Positions 1 to 7,313 of a stretch of 26,779 nucleotides of DNA are shown here, piece after piece. The position numbers and the translations under genes were made by a program. Under the pieces are notes generated by a model, which was not told the DNA's origin, did not search any database, and saw only the letters and a list, made by a program, of their open reading frames with translations. Numbering within the stretch: the first letter of the stretch is position 1; every line of letters begins with the position of its first letter. Origin of the DNA: Proteobacteria bacterium UBA5122 (GTDB lineage Bacteria; Pseudomonadota; Gammaproteobacteria; Tenderiales; Tenderiaceae); assembly GCA_002415485.1 (NCBI GenBank), contig DHYU01000020.1, forward strand, positions 3,210 through 29,988, read 5' to 3'.

Positions 1-761
1 TAGATCGACTGGTCGTCGTCACCGACGATAAAGATGTTGCCCGCCTCGCCCGTCAGCAGTCGCAGCCAGGCATATTGAATTGCGTTGGTGTCCTGAAACT
101 CGTCGACCAGCAGAAACTCAAAGCGCTCGCGGTAGTGGTGCAGGATGTCGGGGCGGTCGCGCAGCAGCTCGTGGGCGCGCAGCAGGATCTCGGCAAAGTC
201 GACCAGGCCCGCCTTGTTGCAGTGCTCTTCGTAGGCCTGATATATGCGCAGCATCTGCTTGGTGTACAGGTCGCCGTGATGATCGATGTGCTGCGGTCGC
301 AGGCCTTCGTCCTTGCGGCTGTTGATAAACCACTGCACCTGACGTGGCGGCCACTTGGCCTCGTCCAGTTCCAGGTTTTTCAGGATGCGGCGGATCAGTC
401 GGTACTGGTCGTCCGAGTCGAGGATCTGAAAGGCCTGCGGCAGTTTTGCATCCTGCCAGTGGGCGCGCAGGAAACGATGCGCCAGCGAGTGGAAGGTGCC
501 GACCCACATGCCGCCGATCGGTTGACCAAGCAGGTCTTCGATGCGGTGACGCATCTCGGCCGCAGCCTTGTTGGTGAAGGTCACCGCCATGATGTTGTAG
601 GGCGACGCATTCTCGGCCGACAGCAGCCAGGCGATGCGATGCACCAGGACGCGGGTCTTGCCGCTGCCGGCGCCGGCCAAGACCAATTGTTGTCCCCGCG
701 GGGCGGTCACGGCCTCGCGCTGGGCGTCATTGAGGGGGTCGATTATGTGAGTAACATCCAT
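1..761 (-). CDS. uvrD: DNA helicase II UvrD, N-terminal part (cut by window edge)
   Basis: Superfamily 1A 3'-5' DNA helicase used in nucleotide excision repair and mismatch repair. About 253 codons are present; the C-terminal two thirds lie beyond position 1. The protein starts MDVTHIIDPLNDAQREAV, almost as in E. coli UvrD. Walker A is AGAGSGKT near residue 30, followed by the helicase Ia motif VTFTNKAAAEM and GTFHSLAHR. The Walker B motif II reads LLVDEFQDTN near residue 225, and the window ends at motif III, VGDDDQSI. The ATG at 761 is the correct start: the nearby ATG at 757 runs into a stop after four codons. The residue pattern (MWVGTFH, DEGLRPQHI) favours UvrD over Rep or PcrA. The gene follows the small 76-codon gene on the same strand, with a hairpin between them. 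Confidence 0.96.
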   Translation of the reverse strand, partial: MDVTHIIDPLNDAQREAVTAPRGQQLVLAGAGSGKTRVLVHRIAWLLSAENASPYNIMAVTFTNKAAAEMRHRIEDLLGQPIGGMWVGTFHSLAHRFLRAHWQDAKLPQAFQILDSDDQYRLIRRILKNLELDEAKWPPRQVQWFINSRKDEGLRPQHIDHHGDLYTKQMLRIYQAYEEHCNKAGLVDFAEILLRAHELLRDRPDILHHYRERFEFLLVDEFQDTNAIQYAWLRLLTGEAGNIFIVGDDDQSI

Positions 762-803
762 GGGGCGGGATTGTAACAGCTATCCCGTCTCTGGAGAGAA
801 GGT

Positions 804-823
804 GGGCCACCCGAAGGTGGCCC
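804..823 (-). terminator. Hairpin with UUCG loop downstream of the 76-codon gene
   Basis: On the minus strand this is an 8-bp perfect stem, GGGCCACC / GGTGGCCC, closed by a TTCG tetraloop. It begins about 9 bases after the stop of the small gene and lies before uvrD. Only a weak pyrimidine run (CTTCTCTCC) follows, so it may be an attenuator or a transcript-stabilising hairpin rather than a full intrinsic terminator. Confidence 0.5.
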
Positions 824-832
824 GGGGCGACA

Positions 833-1063
833 TTAGCCGATTGCTTGCATCCGGTTAGGGAACCAGGCGACGTGTGGGTGTAGGGCGTCGACTGATATGA
901 CGATGTCCATTGCAAGGCGGCGACTAATTTCATCAAAATCTGCAGTCTCGCCAAACTCTTGTTGCCAGTGGCGGTACTGGTCGGTGTTCAGGTAAAGCAT
1001 GTTGGGCCAGTAGCCATGATCGCGTTCAAAATCAAAGGCCAGACGTAGTATGTAGCTCAACAT
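833..1063 (-). CDS. Small hypothetical protein, 76 aa
   Basis: I do not recognise this protein. It is acidic to neutral and probably cytoplasmic, with many aromatic residues (FDFERDHGYWPNML, YRHWQQEF) and no signal peptide or clear membrane segment. The case for a real gene is an almost perfect Shine-Dalgarno (AGGAGG) six bases before the ATG at 1063, ordinary amino acid composition, and a strong hairpin just past the stop. It lies on the same strand as, and upstream of, uvrD, and downstream of the 43-codon gene and that gene's terminator, so it probably has its own promoter in 1064-1195, although I could not pick one out. No functional inference is justified beyond 'small, probably soluble'. 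Confidence 0.72.
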   Translation of the reverse strand: MLSYILRLAFDFERDHGYWPNMLYLNTDQYRHWQQEFGETADFDEISRRLAMDIVISVDALHPHVAWFPNRMQAIG

Positions 1064-1195
1064 AGTGCACCTCCTGGTTCGGTGGTATTAGCAACTGAGA
1101 CACCATATCTTGTGGTTTGTTCAGCGCCTTCAAACAATATATCGGTGCAACAGTCTTTGGCTTTAACGTAATCACAATGCAAGACACACTTTGTT

Positions 1196-1224
1196 ACAAA
1201 AAAAATGCCCCGAAACGGGGCATT
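1196..1224 (-). terminator. Rho-independent terminator of the 43-codon gene
   Basis: Stem AATGCCCCG / CGGGGCATT (1204-1212 with 1216-1224) with a 3-base loop. The A-run at 1198-1205 gives a run of eight U on the minus-strand transcript. It lies about 26 bases past the stop of the small gene at 1250-1381 and nothing else on the minus strand ends there, which supports that small gene being expressed. The plus-strand side has only a weak T tract. Confidence 0.85.
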
Positions 1225-1249
1225 CTTCAACGTGTATTTATTTTTTTAT

Positions 1250-1381
1250 TTATATACCGGCATAAGTCGTTATGAAATTGGCCGCCAACAGGGCGCAACA
1301 GGCCACTAGCGGGATCCCCAATACTCCTAGCATCACATCCTTGGAACGGTATTTATATGCGTCTCTATTATAGTGAGTCAT
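1250..1381 (-). CDS. Small membrane protein, 43 aa
   Basis: Read by hand on the minus strand. The protein begins MTHYNRDAYKYRSKDVML and continues into a hydrophobic stretch (GVLGIPLVACCALLAANF, about residues 19-36) that is long enough for one membrane helix, then ends ITTYAGI. The N-terminal 15 residues are polar with several K/R and the C-terminal tail is short and uncharged, so a cytoplasmic N-terminus is likely by the positive-inside rule. A GGAGGA Shine-Dalgarno sits about 8 bases before the ATG, a promoter-like pair lies 70-100 bases upstream, and a strong intrinsic terminator follows. I do not recognise the family. It is a complete monocistronic unit, so it is unlikely to be a chance open frame, but conservation has not been tested. 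Confidence 0.68.
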   Translation of the reverse strand: MTHYNRDAYKYRSKDVMLGVLGIPLVACCALLAANFITTYAGI

Positions 1382-1449
1382 GCAATGTCCTCCTCCACAA
1401 TTGAATCCATTTGCATACTCCCCATGTGAACCACAGGGAGGCGATATTC

Positions 1450-1477
1450 ACTGTAGACGAGAATTTCTGAGTTTCAA
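1450..1477 (-). promoter_or_regulatory. Putative sigma-70 promoter for the 43-codon gene
   Basis: On the minus strand, TTGAAA (1472-1477, five of six to the -35 consensus) is followed after 16 bases by TACAGT (1450-1455, four of six to the -10 consensus). A 17-base near-perfect palindrome (1467-1483, CTGAGTTTCAAGCTCAG, one G-T mispair) covers the -35 element, the place where a repressor operator would be expected. Both assignments come from inspection only. Confidence 0.35.
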
Positions 1478-1587
1478 GCTCAGGTATGGCATTTTTTTCG
1501 TTCATCCATGCGTTGGGCGGGTGGCAGCTATTGGTAGCCCGGTCATTTGAGACTATATTAATAACTAACTAATTGATGGGATTGAAA

Positions 1588-2085
1588 ATGACCCGATTTA
1601 AGCCATCTTGCTGCTTGGTGCTGGGCGGCCTGCTGTTGAGCCCTCTGTGGTGCAATGCCGAAACGGACCAGGAAAATAAGATGTACCGCTGGAAGGGGGG
1701 CGATGGTTCAGTGGTCTTTTCGTCCAGCCCGCCACCACCGGGGGTCGAGGCCAGCGAAATGACGATGCCGCAGCCGGCCAATGTCACGCCGAGCCAGGAT
1801 CTCAATCAACTCATGGAGCGAAACCGCCAAATCGAGCGGGAGCTGGATCAGGCCAGTCAGCAGCGCAATGCCGCCAAAGATCGAATCGAGGCAGTTCAAC
1901 AACGGCTCAACGAGGCCCGCCAAGCCGCTAAGGATGGTGAGGTCCCGCTGCCTGGGGAGCGGCAGAAGTTACCCACGGGTGCCAATCGCCTGACCCCCGC
2001 CTACTTCGAGCGCCAGGATATGTTGCGCAAGCGGGTTGATGCCTTGGAAGAAGAATTGGCACAGTTGCGGAGACAGTTGCGCTAA
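1588..2085 (+). CDS. Secreted DUF4124 domain protein with coiled coil
   Basis: Exported protein of unknown function, 165 aa from the chosen start. A signal peptide is visible: MTRFKPS, then the hydrophobic CLVLGGLLLSPLW, with likely cleavage after CNA. The mature N-terminus has the DUF4124 signature MYRWKGGDGSVVFSSSPPPPG, a small beta module common in gammaproteobacterial periplasmic proteins. From about residue 60 to the end the chain is Q/E/R-rich with heptad-like spacing (LMERNRQIERELDQ, RVDALEEELAQLRRQLR) and should form coiled coils around a short proline-containing linker. The frame also has TTG 1573 and ATG 1576 upstream, but neither has a Shine-Dalgarno. ATG 1588 gives the cleanest signal peptide and has GGGA a few bases upstream. 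It is probably transcribed alone, ahead of cysB. Confidence 0.82.
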   Translation: MTRFKPSCCLVLGGLLLSPLWCNAETDQENKMYRWKGGDGSVVFSSSPPPPGVEASEMTMPQPANVTPSQDLNQLMERNRQIERELDQASQQRNAAKDRIEAVQQRLNEARQAAKDGEVPLPGERQKLPTGANRLTPAYFERQDMLRKRVDALEEELAQLRRQLR

Positions 2086-2161
2086 GACACCCGTCTGGGT
2101 CATATTCGATTTCAGGATCACAATTCCGCTCTATCCTTCGTATCGCATATAAAGGCCGATC

Positions 2162-3106
2162 GTGAAATTACAGCAACTGGTTTATATCCGTGAAGTAGCA
2201 CGCCTGGGGCTGAGTGTTTCTGCTGCCGCCGAGGCGCTCCATACGGCGCAACCTGGGGTCAGCAGTCAGATTCGTCTGCTGGAAGACGAGTTGAATGTGC
2301 AGATCTTCGAGCGCAACGGCAAGCGTCTGGTGGGTATTACCGAGCCAGGGCGACGGATCCTCGAGGTGGCCGAGCGTGTGTTGCAGGAGGTCAACAACAT
2401 CAAGGAGATCAGTGGCGAATATTCCAATAGCGCCGGTGGTCGACTCTCCATCGCCACGACCCATACCCAGGCCCGTTATGCGCTGCCGCCGGTGATCCAG
2501 CGCTTTAAACAGCGCTATCCGGGGGTGCGGCTCGAGTTGCATCAGGGCAGTCCCACCCACTGCGCGCAGCTGGCGGCCAAGGGGCTGGCGGATGTGGCCA
2601 TAGCCACCGAGGCGATCTCGGACTTCCCTGACCTGATCATGTTCCCCTGTTATGAGTGGAATCGCAGCATCATCTGTCCGCCGGACCATCCGCTGCTCAG
2701 TGAATCACCGCTGACCCTGGCGGCCTTGGCGCGACACCCGATTGTGACCTACGACTTCGCCGTGGCCGGTCGCACCAAGATCAACCAGGCGTTTGAGGCC
2801 CTGGGGCTGGAGGCCAATATAGTCCTTACGGCGATCGACTCGGATGTCATCAAGACCTATGTCGAACTGGGTTTGGGGGTGGGGATTCTTGCCAGCATGG
2901 CCTTTGACCCGGAGCGCGATACCAAACTGCGGGCGATCGATGCATCGCATCTGTTTGAGCCGAGTGTCACCCGCATCGGCATCCGCCGCGGTGCCTACGT
3001 GCGGCGCTGTCTGTACGACTTTATCGAGATGTTCGCACCGCAGCTGACGCGCCCGGTGGTGGAGGCCAGTCTGCAAGGGCACCCGGCAGACGACGGCCTC
3101 GGTTAG
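2162..3106 (+). CDS. cysB: LysR-family regulator CysB
   Basis: Transcription activator of sulfate assimilation and cysteine synthesis, normally induced by N-acetylserine or O-acetylserine under sulfur limitation. 314 aa, slightly shorter than E. coli CysB (324). The N-terminal winged helix-turn-helix is MKLQQLVYIREVARLGLSVSAAAEALHTAQPGVSSQIRLLEDEL. The effector domain contains IATTHTQARYALP and HQGSPT, which carry the sulfate/inducer-binding threonines and glutamine of CysB, and the later signature DVIKTYVELGLGVGILASMA. The start is GTG 2162; CysB proteins begin MKLQQL, and AAAGG lies upstream. No sulfur assimilation gene is in the window, so its targets are elsewhere. Its stop codon overlaps that of the convergent topA. 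Cbl is a paralogue alternative, but the overall match is to CysB. Confidence 0.93.
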   Translation: MKLQQLVYIREVARLGLSVSAAAEALHTAQPGVSSQIRLLEDELNVQIFERNGKRLVGITEPGRRILEVAERVLQEVNNIKEISGEYSNSAGGRLSIATTHTQARYALPPVIQRFKQRYPGVRLELHQGSPTHCAQLAAKGLADVAIATEAISDFPDLIMFPCYEWNRSIICPPDHPLLSESPLTLAALARHPIVTYDFAVAGRTKINQAFEALGLEANIVLTAIDSDVIKTYVELGLGVGILASMAFDPERDTKLRAIDASHLFEPSVTRIGIRRGAYVRRCLYDFIEMFAPQLTRPVVEASLQGHPADDGLG

Positions 3107-3115
3107 CCCGAGGCC
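3095..3115. terminator. Hairpin shared by the ends of cysB and topA
   Basis: Perfect 8-bp GC-rich stem, GGCCTCGG / CCGAGGCC, with a 5-base loop, TTAGC. The loop contains the cysB TAG (3104-3106) and, on the other strand, the topA TAA (3103-3105). On the plus strand it is followed by TCTTCTTCTTCG. This suits a bidirectional terminator, although the stem is coding sequence for the last residues of both genes. Confidence 0.5.
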
Positions 3116-5418
3116 TCTTCTTCTTCGCCGGCGACGTCATCCACCTGTTCGCTGTAACCGCATTCCTTCTGCGGACAGACCTTCTCGGTCCCTTTGCGTT
3201 TGGTGGTCTTCAAGGTCAGGATCGGCCAGCCACAATCCGGGCACGGCTCGTTGATCGGCAGATTCCACACCGCGTATGAACACTCGGGATAACACGAGCA
3301 GGAGAAGAACTGTTTGCCGTAGCGTGATTTACGCGCCAGCATCATGCCCTTGTTGCACTCGGGGCATTTGACGCCGGTATCCTTCGGCTGCTCCAGTGGT
3401 TCGATGTGTTTGCACTTGGGGAAGGCAGAACAACCGATGAACTTGCCGTAACGGCCGGTGCGAATGATCAGCGGCGCCTCGCATTTGGGGCAGCTGCGGC
3501 CTTCGACGACCTCAGGTTCACTCGACTCACCGCCCTCTTCTTCCAGGCTGCGGGTGTAATCGCACTCGGGAAAGCCATCACAGCCGACAAAGCGGCCGCG
3601 ACGGCCGAGTCGGATCGATAACTGCTTGCCGCATTTGGGGCAGGCCTCGTCCAGCGCCTCGTGGGTCACATCCTGACGGCTGACATTCTTTTCGGTGGTA
3701 TCAATCAATTCCCGGAATGGTGTCCAGAACTGGGCCAGCAATGGCACCCATTCCTCCTCACCGCGTGACACCGCATCGAGCTCATCCTCCAGCTTGGCGG
3801 TGAATTCGTAATCGACGTATTTGGCGAAGTATTCGGTCAGGAATTTATTGACGATGCGGCCTACGTCGGTAGGACGGAAACGCTTTTTATCCAGAGTGAC
3901 GTATTCGCGCGCCTGCAGCGTCGAGATGATCGAGGCATAGGTCGACGGACGGCCGATGCCGTGTTCTTCCAGCGCCTTGACCAGGCTCGCCTCGCTGTAG
4001 CGCGGTGGTGGCTCGGTGAAGTGTTGTTCGCCGCGGATGCCTTTTAGCTTGATGACATCGCCTTCGACCATCGGCGGCAGCATCTTGTTGTCGTCATCGT
4101 TGGCCTTGGCGTCGTCGACGCCTTCCTGATAGACCGCGATAAAACCGGGGTGGACGATGGTCGAGCCATTGGCGCGGAACAGGTGTTCCGGGTTGCCTGC
4201 GGCCATGTCGACGGCGACGGTGTTGATCGTGGCGTGGATCATCTGACAGGCGACGGTACGCATCCAGATCAGTTCATACAGCTTGAACTGTTCCTTGGTC
4301 AGGTGTTTGGCGATGCTGGCCGGTTCGACCGTCACCGACGTTGGGCGGATAGCCTCGTGCGCCTCTTGTGCGTTTTTGGATTTGGTCTTGTAGACATTCG
4401 GCGAGGATGGCACGTTCTCCGCGCCATATTTGCCGGCGATGTAATCGCGAATCTCCTGCACCGCCTCTTGCGCCAGATTAACCGAGTCGGTACGCATGTA
4501 GGTAATCAGACCCACCGCGCCGTTGCCGGTATCGATCCCTTCGTACAACTGCTGTGCGGTGCGCATCGTGCGTTGGGTGGTAAAGCCGAGTTTGCGCGAG
4601 GCCTCCTGTTGCAGCGTCGACGTGATGAACGGCGGCGCCGGATTGCGTTTGCGTTGTTTCTTGTCGACCTTGACGACGCTCAGGCTGCCGGCGGCGGCCT
4701 GGGTCAGCGCCGTTTGCACTTCGTGGGCACGATCGCCGTTATCGATGCTGAACTGGCTGATCTTCTCGCCTGCAAACAGGGTCAGTTTGCCGTTGAAGTC
4801 GGCCTTGTCCTTGTTGAGGTCCGCTTCGATGGTCCAGTACTCGCGGGGGACAAACTTTTCGATCTCCAGCTCACGCTCAACGATCATGCGCAAGGCCGGG
4901 CTCTGTACCCGACCGGCCGACAGGCCGCGGCGGATCTTTTTCCACAGCAGCGGTGACAGGTTAAAACCCACCAGGTAATCGAGGGCGCGGCGCGCCTGCT
5001 GGGCGTTGACCAGCTCCTGCGACAGCTCCCGTGGATGTTCCATCGCGTCCTGGATCGCACGTTTGGTGATCTCGTGGAACACAACGCGGTGGACCGTCTT
5101 GTCCTTCAGCAGCTTGCGCCCCTTCAGGTATTCGCACAGGTGCCACGAAATGGCCTCGCCTTCCCTATCCGGGTCAGTCGCGAGGTAGAGGGCATCGGCC
5201 TTTTTGATCGCCTTGGAGATGGCGTCGACATGCTTCTGGTTTTTGTCGATGAGTTGATACTTCATCTCAAAGTCATTGGCCGGGTCGACCGCGCCTTCCT
5301 TCGGCAGCAGATCGCGCACGTGACCATACGACGCCAATACCTCGAAGTCTTTGCCCAGGTATTTTTTGATGGTCTTGGCCTTGGCCGGTGACTCTACAAT
5401 GACTAAATTTTTACTCAT
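3103..5418 (-). CDS. topA: DNA topoisomerase I TopA
   Basis: Type IA topoisomerase that relaxes negative supercoils by single-strand passage; cytoplasmic and normally essential. 771 aa. The Toprim domain starts at MSKNLVIVESPAKAKTIKKYLG and holds TDPDREGE (81-88) for metal binding. The catalytic tyrosine is Tyr307 in LITYMRTDS. Further landmarks are GLSAGRVQSPALR (165-177) and GIGRPSTYASII. The C-terminus carries four zinc-ribbon-like modules: CPKCGKQLSIRLG..GCDGFPEC, CPKCEAPLIIRTG..GCSAFPKC, CPECNKGMML..SCSCYPEC and CPDCGWPILT..CPQKEC, followed by an acidic tail (VAGEEEEASG). The ATG at 5418 gives the canonical N-terminus. It lies downstream of dprA and smg on the same strand; a 155-base gap with an inverted repeat suggests its own promoter or leader. 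Confidence 0.98.
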   Translation of the reverse strand: MSKNLVIVESPAKAKTIKKYLGKDFEVLASYGHVRDLLPKEGAVDPANDFEMKYQLIDKNQKHVDAISKAIKKADALYLATDPDREGEAISWHLCEYLKGRKLLKDKTVHRVVFHEITKRAIQDAMEHPRELSQELVNAQQARRALDYLVGFNLSPLLWKKIRRGLSAGRVQSPALRMIVERELEIEKFVPREYWTIEADLNKDKADFNGKLTLFAGEKISQFSIDNGDRAHEVQTALTQAAAGSLSVVKVDKKQRKRNPAPPFITSTLQQEASRKLGFTTQRTMRTAQQLYEGIDTGNGAVGLITYMRTDSVNLAQEAVQEIRDYIAGKYGAENVPSSPNVYKTKSKNAQEAHEAIRPTSVTVEPASIAKHLTKEQFKLYELIWMRTVACQMIHATINTVAVDMAAGNPEHLFRANGSTIVHPGFIAVYQEGVDDAKANDDDNKMLPPMVEGDVIKLKGIRGEQHFTEPPPRYSEASLVKALEEHGIGRPSTYASIISTLQAREYVTLDKKRFRPTDVGRIVNKFLTEYFAKYVDYEFTAKLEDELDAVSRGEEEWVPLLAQFWTPFRELIDTTEKNVSRQDVTHEALDEACPKCGKQLSIRLGRRGRFVGCDGFPECDYTRSLEEEGGESSEPEVVEGRSCPKCEAPLIIRTGRYGKFIGCSAFPKCKHIEPLEQPKDTGVKCPECNKGMMLARKSRYGKQFFSCSCYPECSYAVWNLPINEPCPDCGWPILTLKTTKRKGTEKVCPQKECGYSEQVDDVAGEEEEASG

Positions 5419-5476
5419 CCTTAAACAAATCTTTTTTCGTTTAATAAATACGGTTCGCTGGCGATAACCGCCGACT

Positions 5477-5497
5477 AGGGTTGACGGTCACAACCCT
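5477..5497. repeat. Inverted repeat in the topA leader
   Basis: AGGGTTG (5477-5483) and CAACCCT (5491-5497) form a perfect 7-bp inverted repeat separated by 7 bases, about 60-80 bases upstream of the topA ATG. No U-run follows on the minus strand, so it is not an intrinsic terminator for smg. An operator or a 5'-UTR hairpin is possible. Confidence 0.4.
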
Positions 5498-5573
5498 GCG
5501 AAGTTTAGTAGCTGTCCCAGAGATGTCTAGCGCTGGTGCTGAACGGACAGGGCACGGGGCCTTGAGTTCACGT

Positions 5574-6050
5574 CTAATGCAGATGACCGGGAATGTCATC
5601 AAACAGCAGGTCTTCCATCCAGGTATAGGACTCTTCCTGTCCGGGGCGATTAAACAGCACCATCAGCACCACCCACTTGAGCTGCGCCAGATCAATGCCG
5701 TCCGGCTCCAGGGCCATCGCGCGGTCGATGACCAGCTCACGACTGATGGGGTCCAGAATGCCACTTTGCTCCAGATACAACAGGAAACCACGACAATCGC
5801 GGTCCAGTTTGGCCATCTCCTGCTGCGAATAAATCCGCATCGATGTGGACGAGACGCTGACTGGAAACTCTTTTTCATGGGCCTCGGCCAGGCCTTCCAG
5901 CCATGCGAAGGCGCGCTCTATGTCCTTGTTTTGAAAGCCTGCGTCGTCGAGATAGGTGCGCAGATCGGCCTCGTCGGGTAATACCCCGGTTTCACTGTCG
6001 ACACAGTTTTCAAACATGTACATCAAAATATCGAGCAGGTTTTCTTTCAC
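5574..6050 (-). CDS. smg: Smg family protein (DUF494)
   Basis: Conserved protein of unknown biochemical role. 158 aa, the usual family length. It starts MKENLLDILMYMFENC and has the family pattern of an all-helical, acidic N-terminal part followed by the conserved IYSQQEMAKLD and LLYLEQSGILDPISRELVIDRAMAL blocks, ending LKWVVLMVLFNRPGQEESYTWMEDLLFDD. The start codon is GTG at 6050, with AGGG about nine bases upstream. It lies 14 bases behind dprA on the same strand, the arrangement seen in E. coli (dprA-smg) and many gammaproteobacteria, so the two are cotranscribed. A role linked to DNA processing is suggested only by this neighbourhood. Confidence 0.93.
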   Translation of the reverse strand: MKENLLDILMYMFENCVDSETGVLPDEADLRTYLDDAGFQNKDIERAFAWLEGLAEAHEKEFPVSVSSTSMRIYSQQEMAKLDRDCRGFLLYLEQSGILDPISRELVIDRAMALEPDGIDLAQLKWVVLMVLFNRPGQEESYTWMEDLLFDDIPGHLH

Positions 6051-6064
6051 TTCAAAACCCTAAT

Positions 6065-7177
6065 TTAATAGCTTCTTACGTAGCGTCCGCCGGGCATACT
6101 GGTGACCAGCCCATCCAGCTCCATTAATAAAAGCATGGAGGAAAGCTCATCGGCCGTCAATCGGCAGATGTCGACCAGGGCGTCGATCGAGACCGGATCG
6201 TAGCCCATTTGCGTCAGTAATCGCTGATGTGCCTCGCAGGGTGTCGCCGCCTGCGGCGAGGTGGTGTCAGGGAGAACCAGCGATGGCTGCCGCGGTGGTA
6301 GCTCTTCCAGGATATCGTCGATCGATTCGACCAACTTTGCGCCTTGGCGGATCAGCAGGTGACAGCCCCGCGCCAGTGGATTGTGGATGGAACCGGGGAT
6401 CGCAAACACCTCGCGTCCCTGCTCCAGCGCCGTGCGTGCGGTGATCAGCGAACCGCTCTGTGGCGCCGCCTCGACCACCAATACCCCCAGGCTCAGGCCG
6501 CTGATGATGCGATTGCGCCGCGGAAAATGCTCGGCGCGCGGCCCGCTGCCGATGGCAAATTCCGACACCAGCGCCCCCTGTTCGCGCACACGTGCCGCCA
6601 GTGTGCGATGCCGCGCCGGGTAGGCCTGATCCAGCCCGGTGCCCATGATGGCGACTGTCTCGCCCCCGGCCGCCAGCGCCCCTTCGTGGGCCGCACCATC
6701 CACACCCAATGCCAGGCCGCTGGTGATGACATACCCCTGCCGCGCCAGCGCCGCGGCAAACTGTTTGGCGTTGGTTGCGCCACCGCTGCTGGGGTTGCGA
6801 CTGCCAACGATGGCCAGCTGCGCGCGGTTTAATGTGGTGGGATTGCCTGCGACATAGAGCACAGGGGGTGGATGGCTGATCTGGCGCAGTTGTGTTGGAT
6901 AGGTGGAGTCGGCGAGGGTCAGGATATGGTGCTCGGCGGCCGATTGGCACCAGGCCAGGTCGCGTTCAACACCGCAGCGCTCGCCGCTCTGTAGCCAGCG
7001 CACGGTGTCTGCCCGCAGGCCGATCGCATGCATCGTGGTGGCATCCAGTGCCAGCACCTCGGCGGGCGATGCAAAGTGCTCGAGTAGTTTATTGAAGGTG
7101 GCGGCGCCGATGCCGGGCGCGTGATGCAAGGTCAGCCAGGCACGCAGCTGATCGGCGGTGTTTGTGTCCATGTTCAT
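6065..7177 (-). CDS. dprA: DNA-processing protein DprA (Smf)
   Basis: Loader of RecA onto incoming single-stranded DNA during natural transformation; widely conserved even in non-competent bacteria. 370 aa. The N-terminal helical part (about residues 1-75) contains the helix-hairpin-helix-like LHHAPGIGAATFNKLLEHF. The Rossmann-like core spans about residues 120-290, with VGSRNPSSGGATNAKQFAAALARQGYVITSGLALGVDGAAHEGAL, IMGTGLDQAYPARHR, FPRRNRIISGLSLGVLVVEAA, SGSLITA and FAIPGSIHNPLARGCHLLIRQGA. A C-terminal winged helix (LTADELSSMLLLMELDGLV) closes the protein. The start ATG 7177 has GGGAC just upstream; the second ATG two codons later is less well placed. It heads the dprA-smg unit and is separated from the upstream tsaP-like gene by a terminator. 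No other competence gene is in the window. Confidence 0.97.
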   Translation of the reverse strand: MNMDTNTADQLRAWLTLHHAPGIGAATFNKLLEHFASPAEVLALDATTMHAIGLRADTVRWLQSGERCGVERDLAWCQSAAEHHILTLADSTYPTQLRQISHPPPVLYVAGNPTTLNRAQLAIVGSRNPSSGGATNAKQFAAALARQGYVITSGLALGVDGAAHEGALAAGGETVAIMGTGLDQAYPARHRTLAARVREQGALVSEFAIGSGPRAEHFPRRNRIISGLSLGVLVVEAAPQSGSLITARTALEQGREVFAIPGSIHNPLARGCHLLIRQGAKLVESIDDILEELPPRQPSLVLPDTTSPQAATPCEAHQRLLTQMGYDPVSIDALVDICRLTADELSSMLLLMELDGLVTSMPGGRYVRSY

Positions 7178-7202
7178 GGGCGTCCCTGTCCATCATGGCC
7201 AA

Positions 7203-7229
7203 TAAAAAACCTGCCGCCGGGGCAGGTTT
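7203..7229 (-). terminator. Rho-independent terminator after the LysM gene
   Basis: Stem AAACCTGCC / GGCAGGTTT (7207-7215 with 7221-7229) with a 5-base loop. On the minus strand it is followed by a T-run (GGCAGGTTTTTTATT). It ends the transcript of the LysM gene, about 85 bases past its stop and before dprA. Confidence 0.85.
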
Positions 7230-7313
7230 CTTGAGTGAATTGGAGCGGTTGACTATATCGCCTAGTCCAATTTTGCAGACCTGACCAAACAGTCGGGTCT
7301 GTTGGGAGCTGAT

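Noticed and set aside
75..776. 233-codon open frame on the plus strand
   Set aside because: It lies antisense to uvrD, whose protein is unmistakable on the minus strand; the long frame is a by-product of GC-rich codon use.
1380..1425. 15-codon frame on the minus strand ending in the ATGA overlap with the 43-codon gene
   Set aside because: It could be a leader peptide coupled to the small gene, but its ATG has only a weak ribosome binding site and the sequence has no runs of regulatory codons.
3103..3660. C-terminal cysteine clusters of topA considered as a fused extra protein
   Set aside because: Multiple zinc ribbons at the C-terminus are normal for proteobacterial topoisomerase I.
4150..4956. 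268-codon open frame on the plus strand
   Set aside because: Antisense to the catalytic core of topA, which is fully conserved on the other strand.
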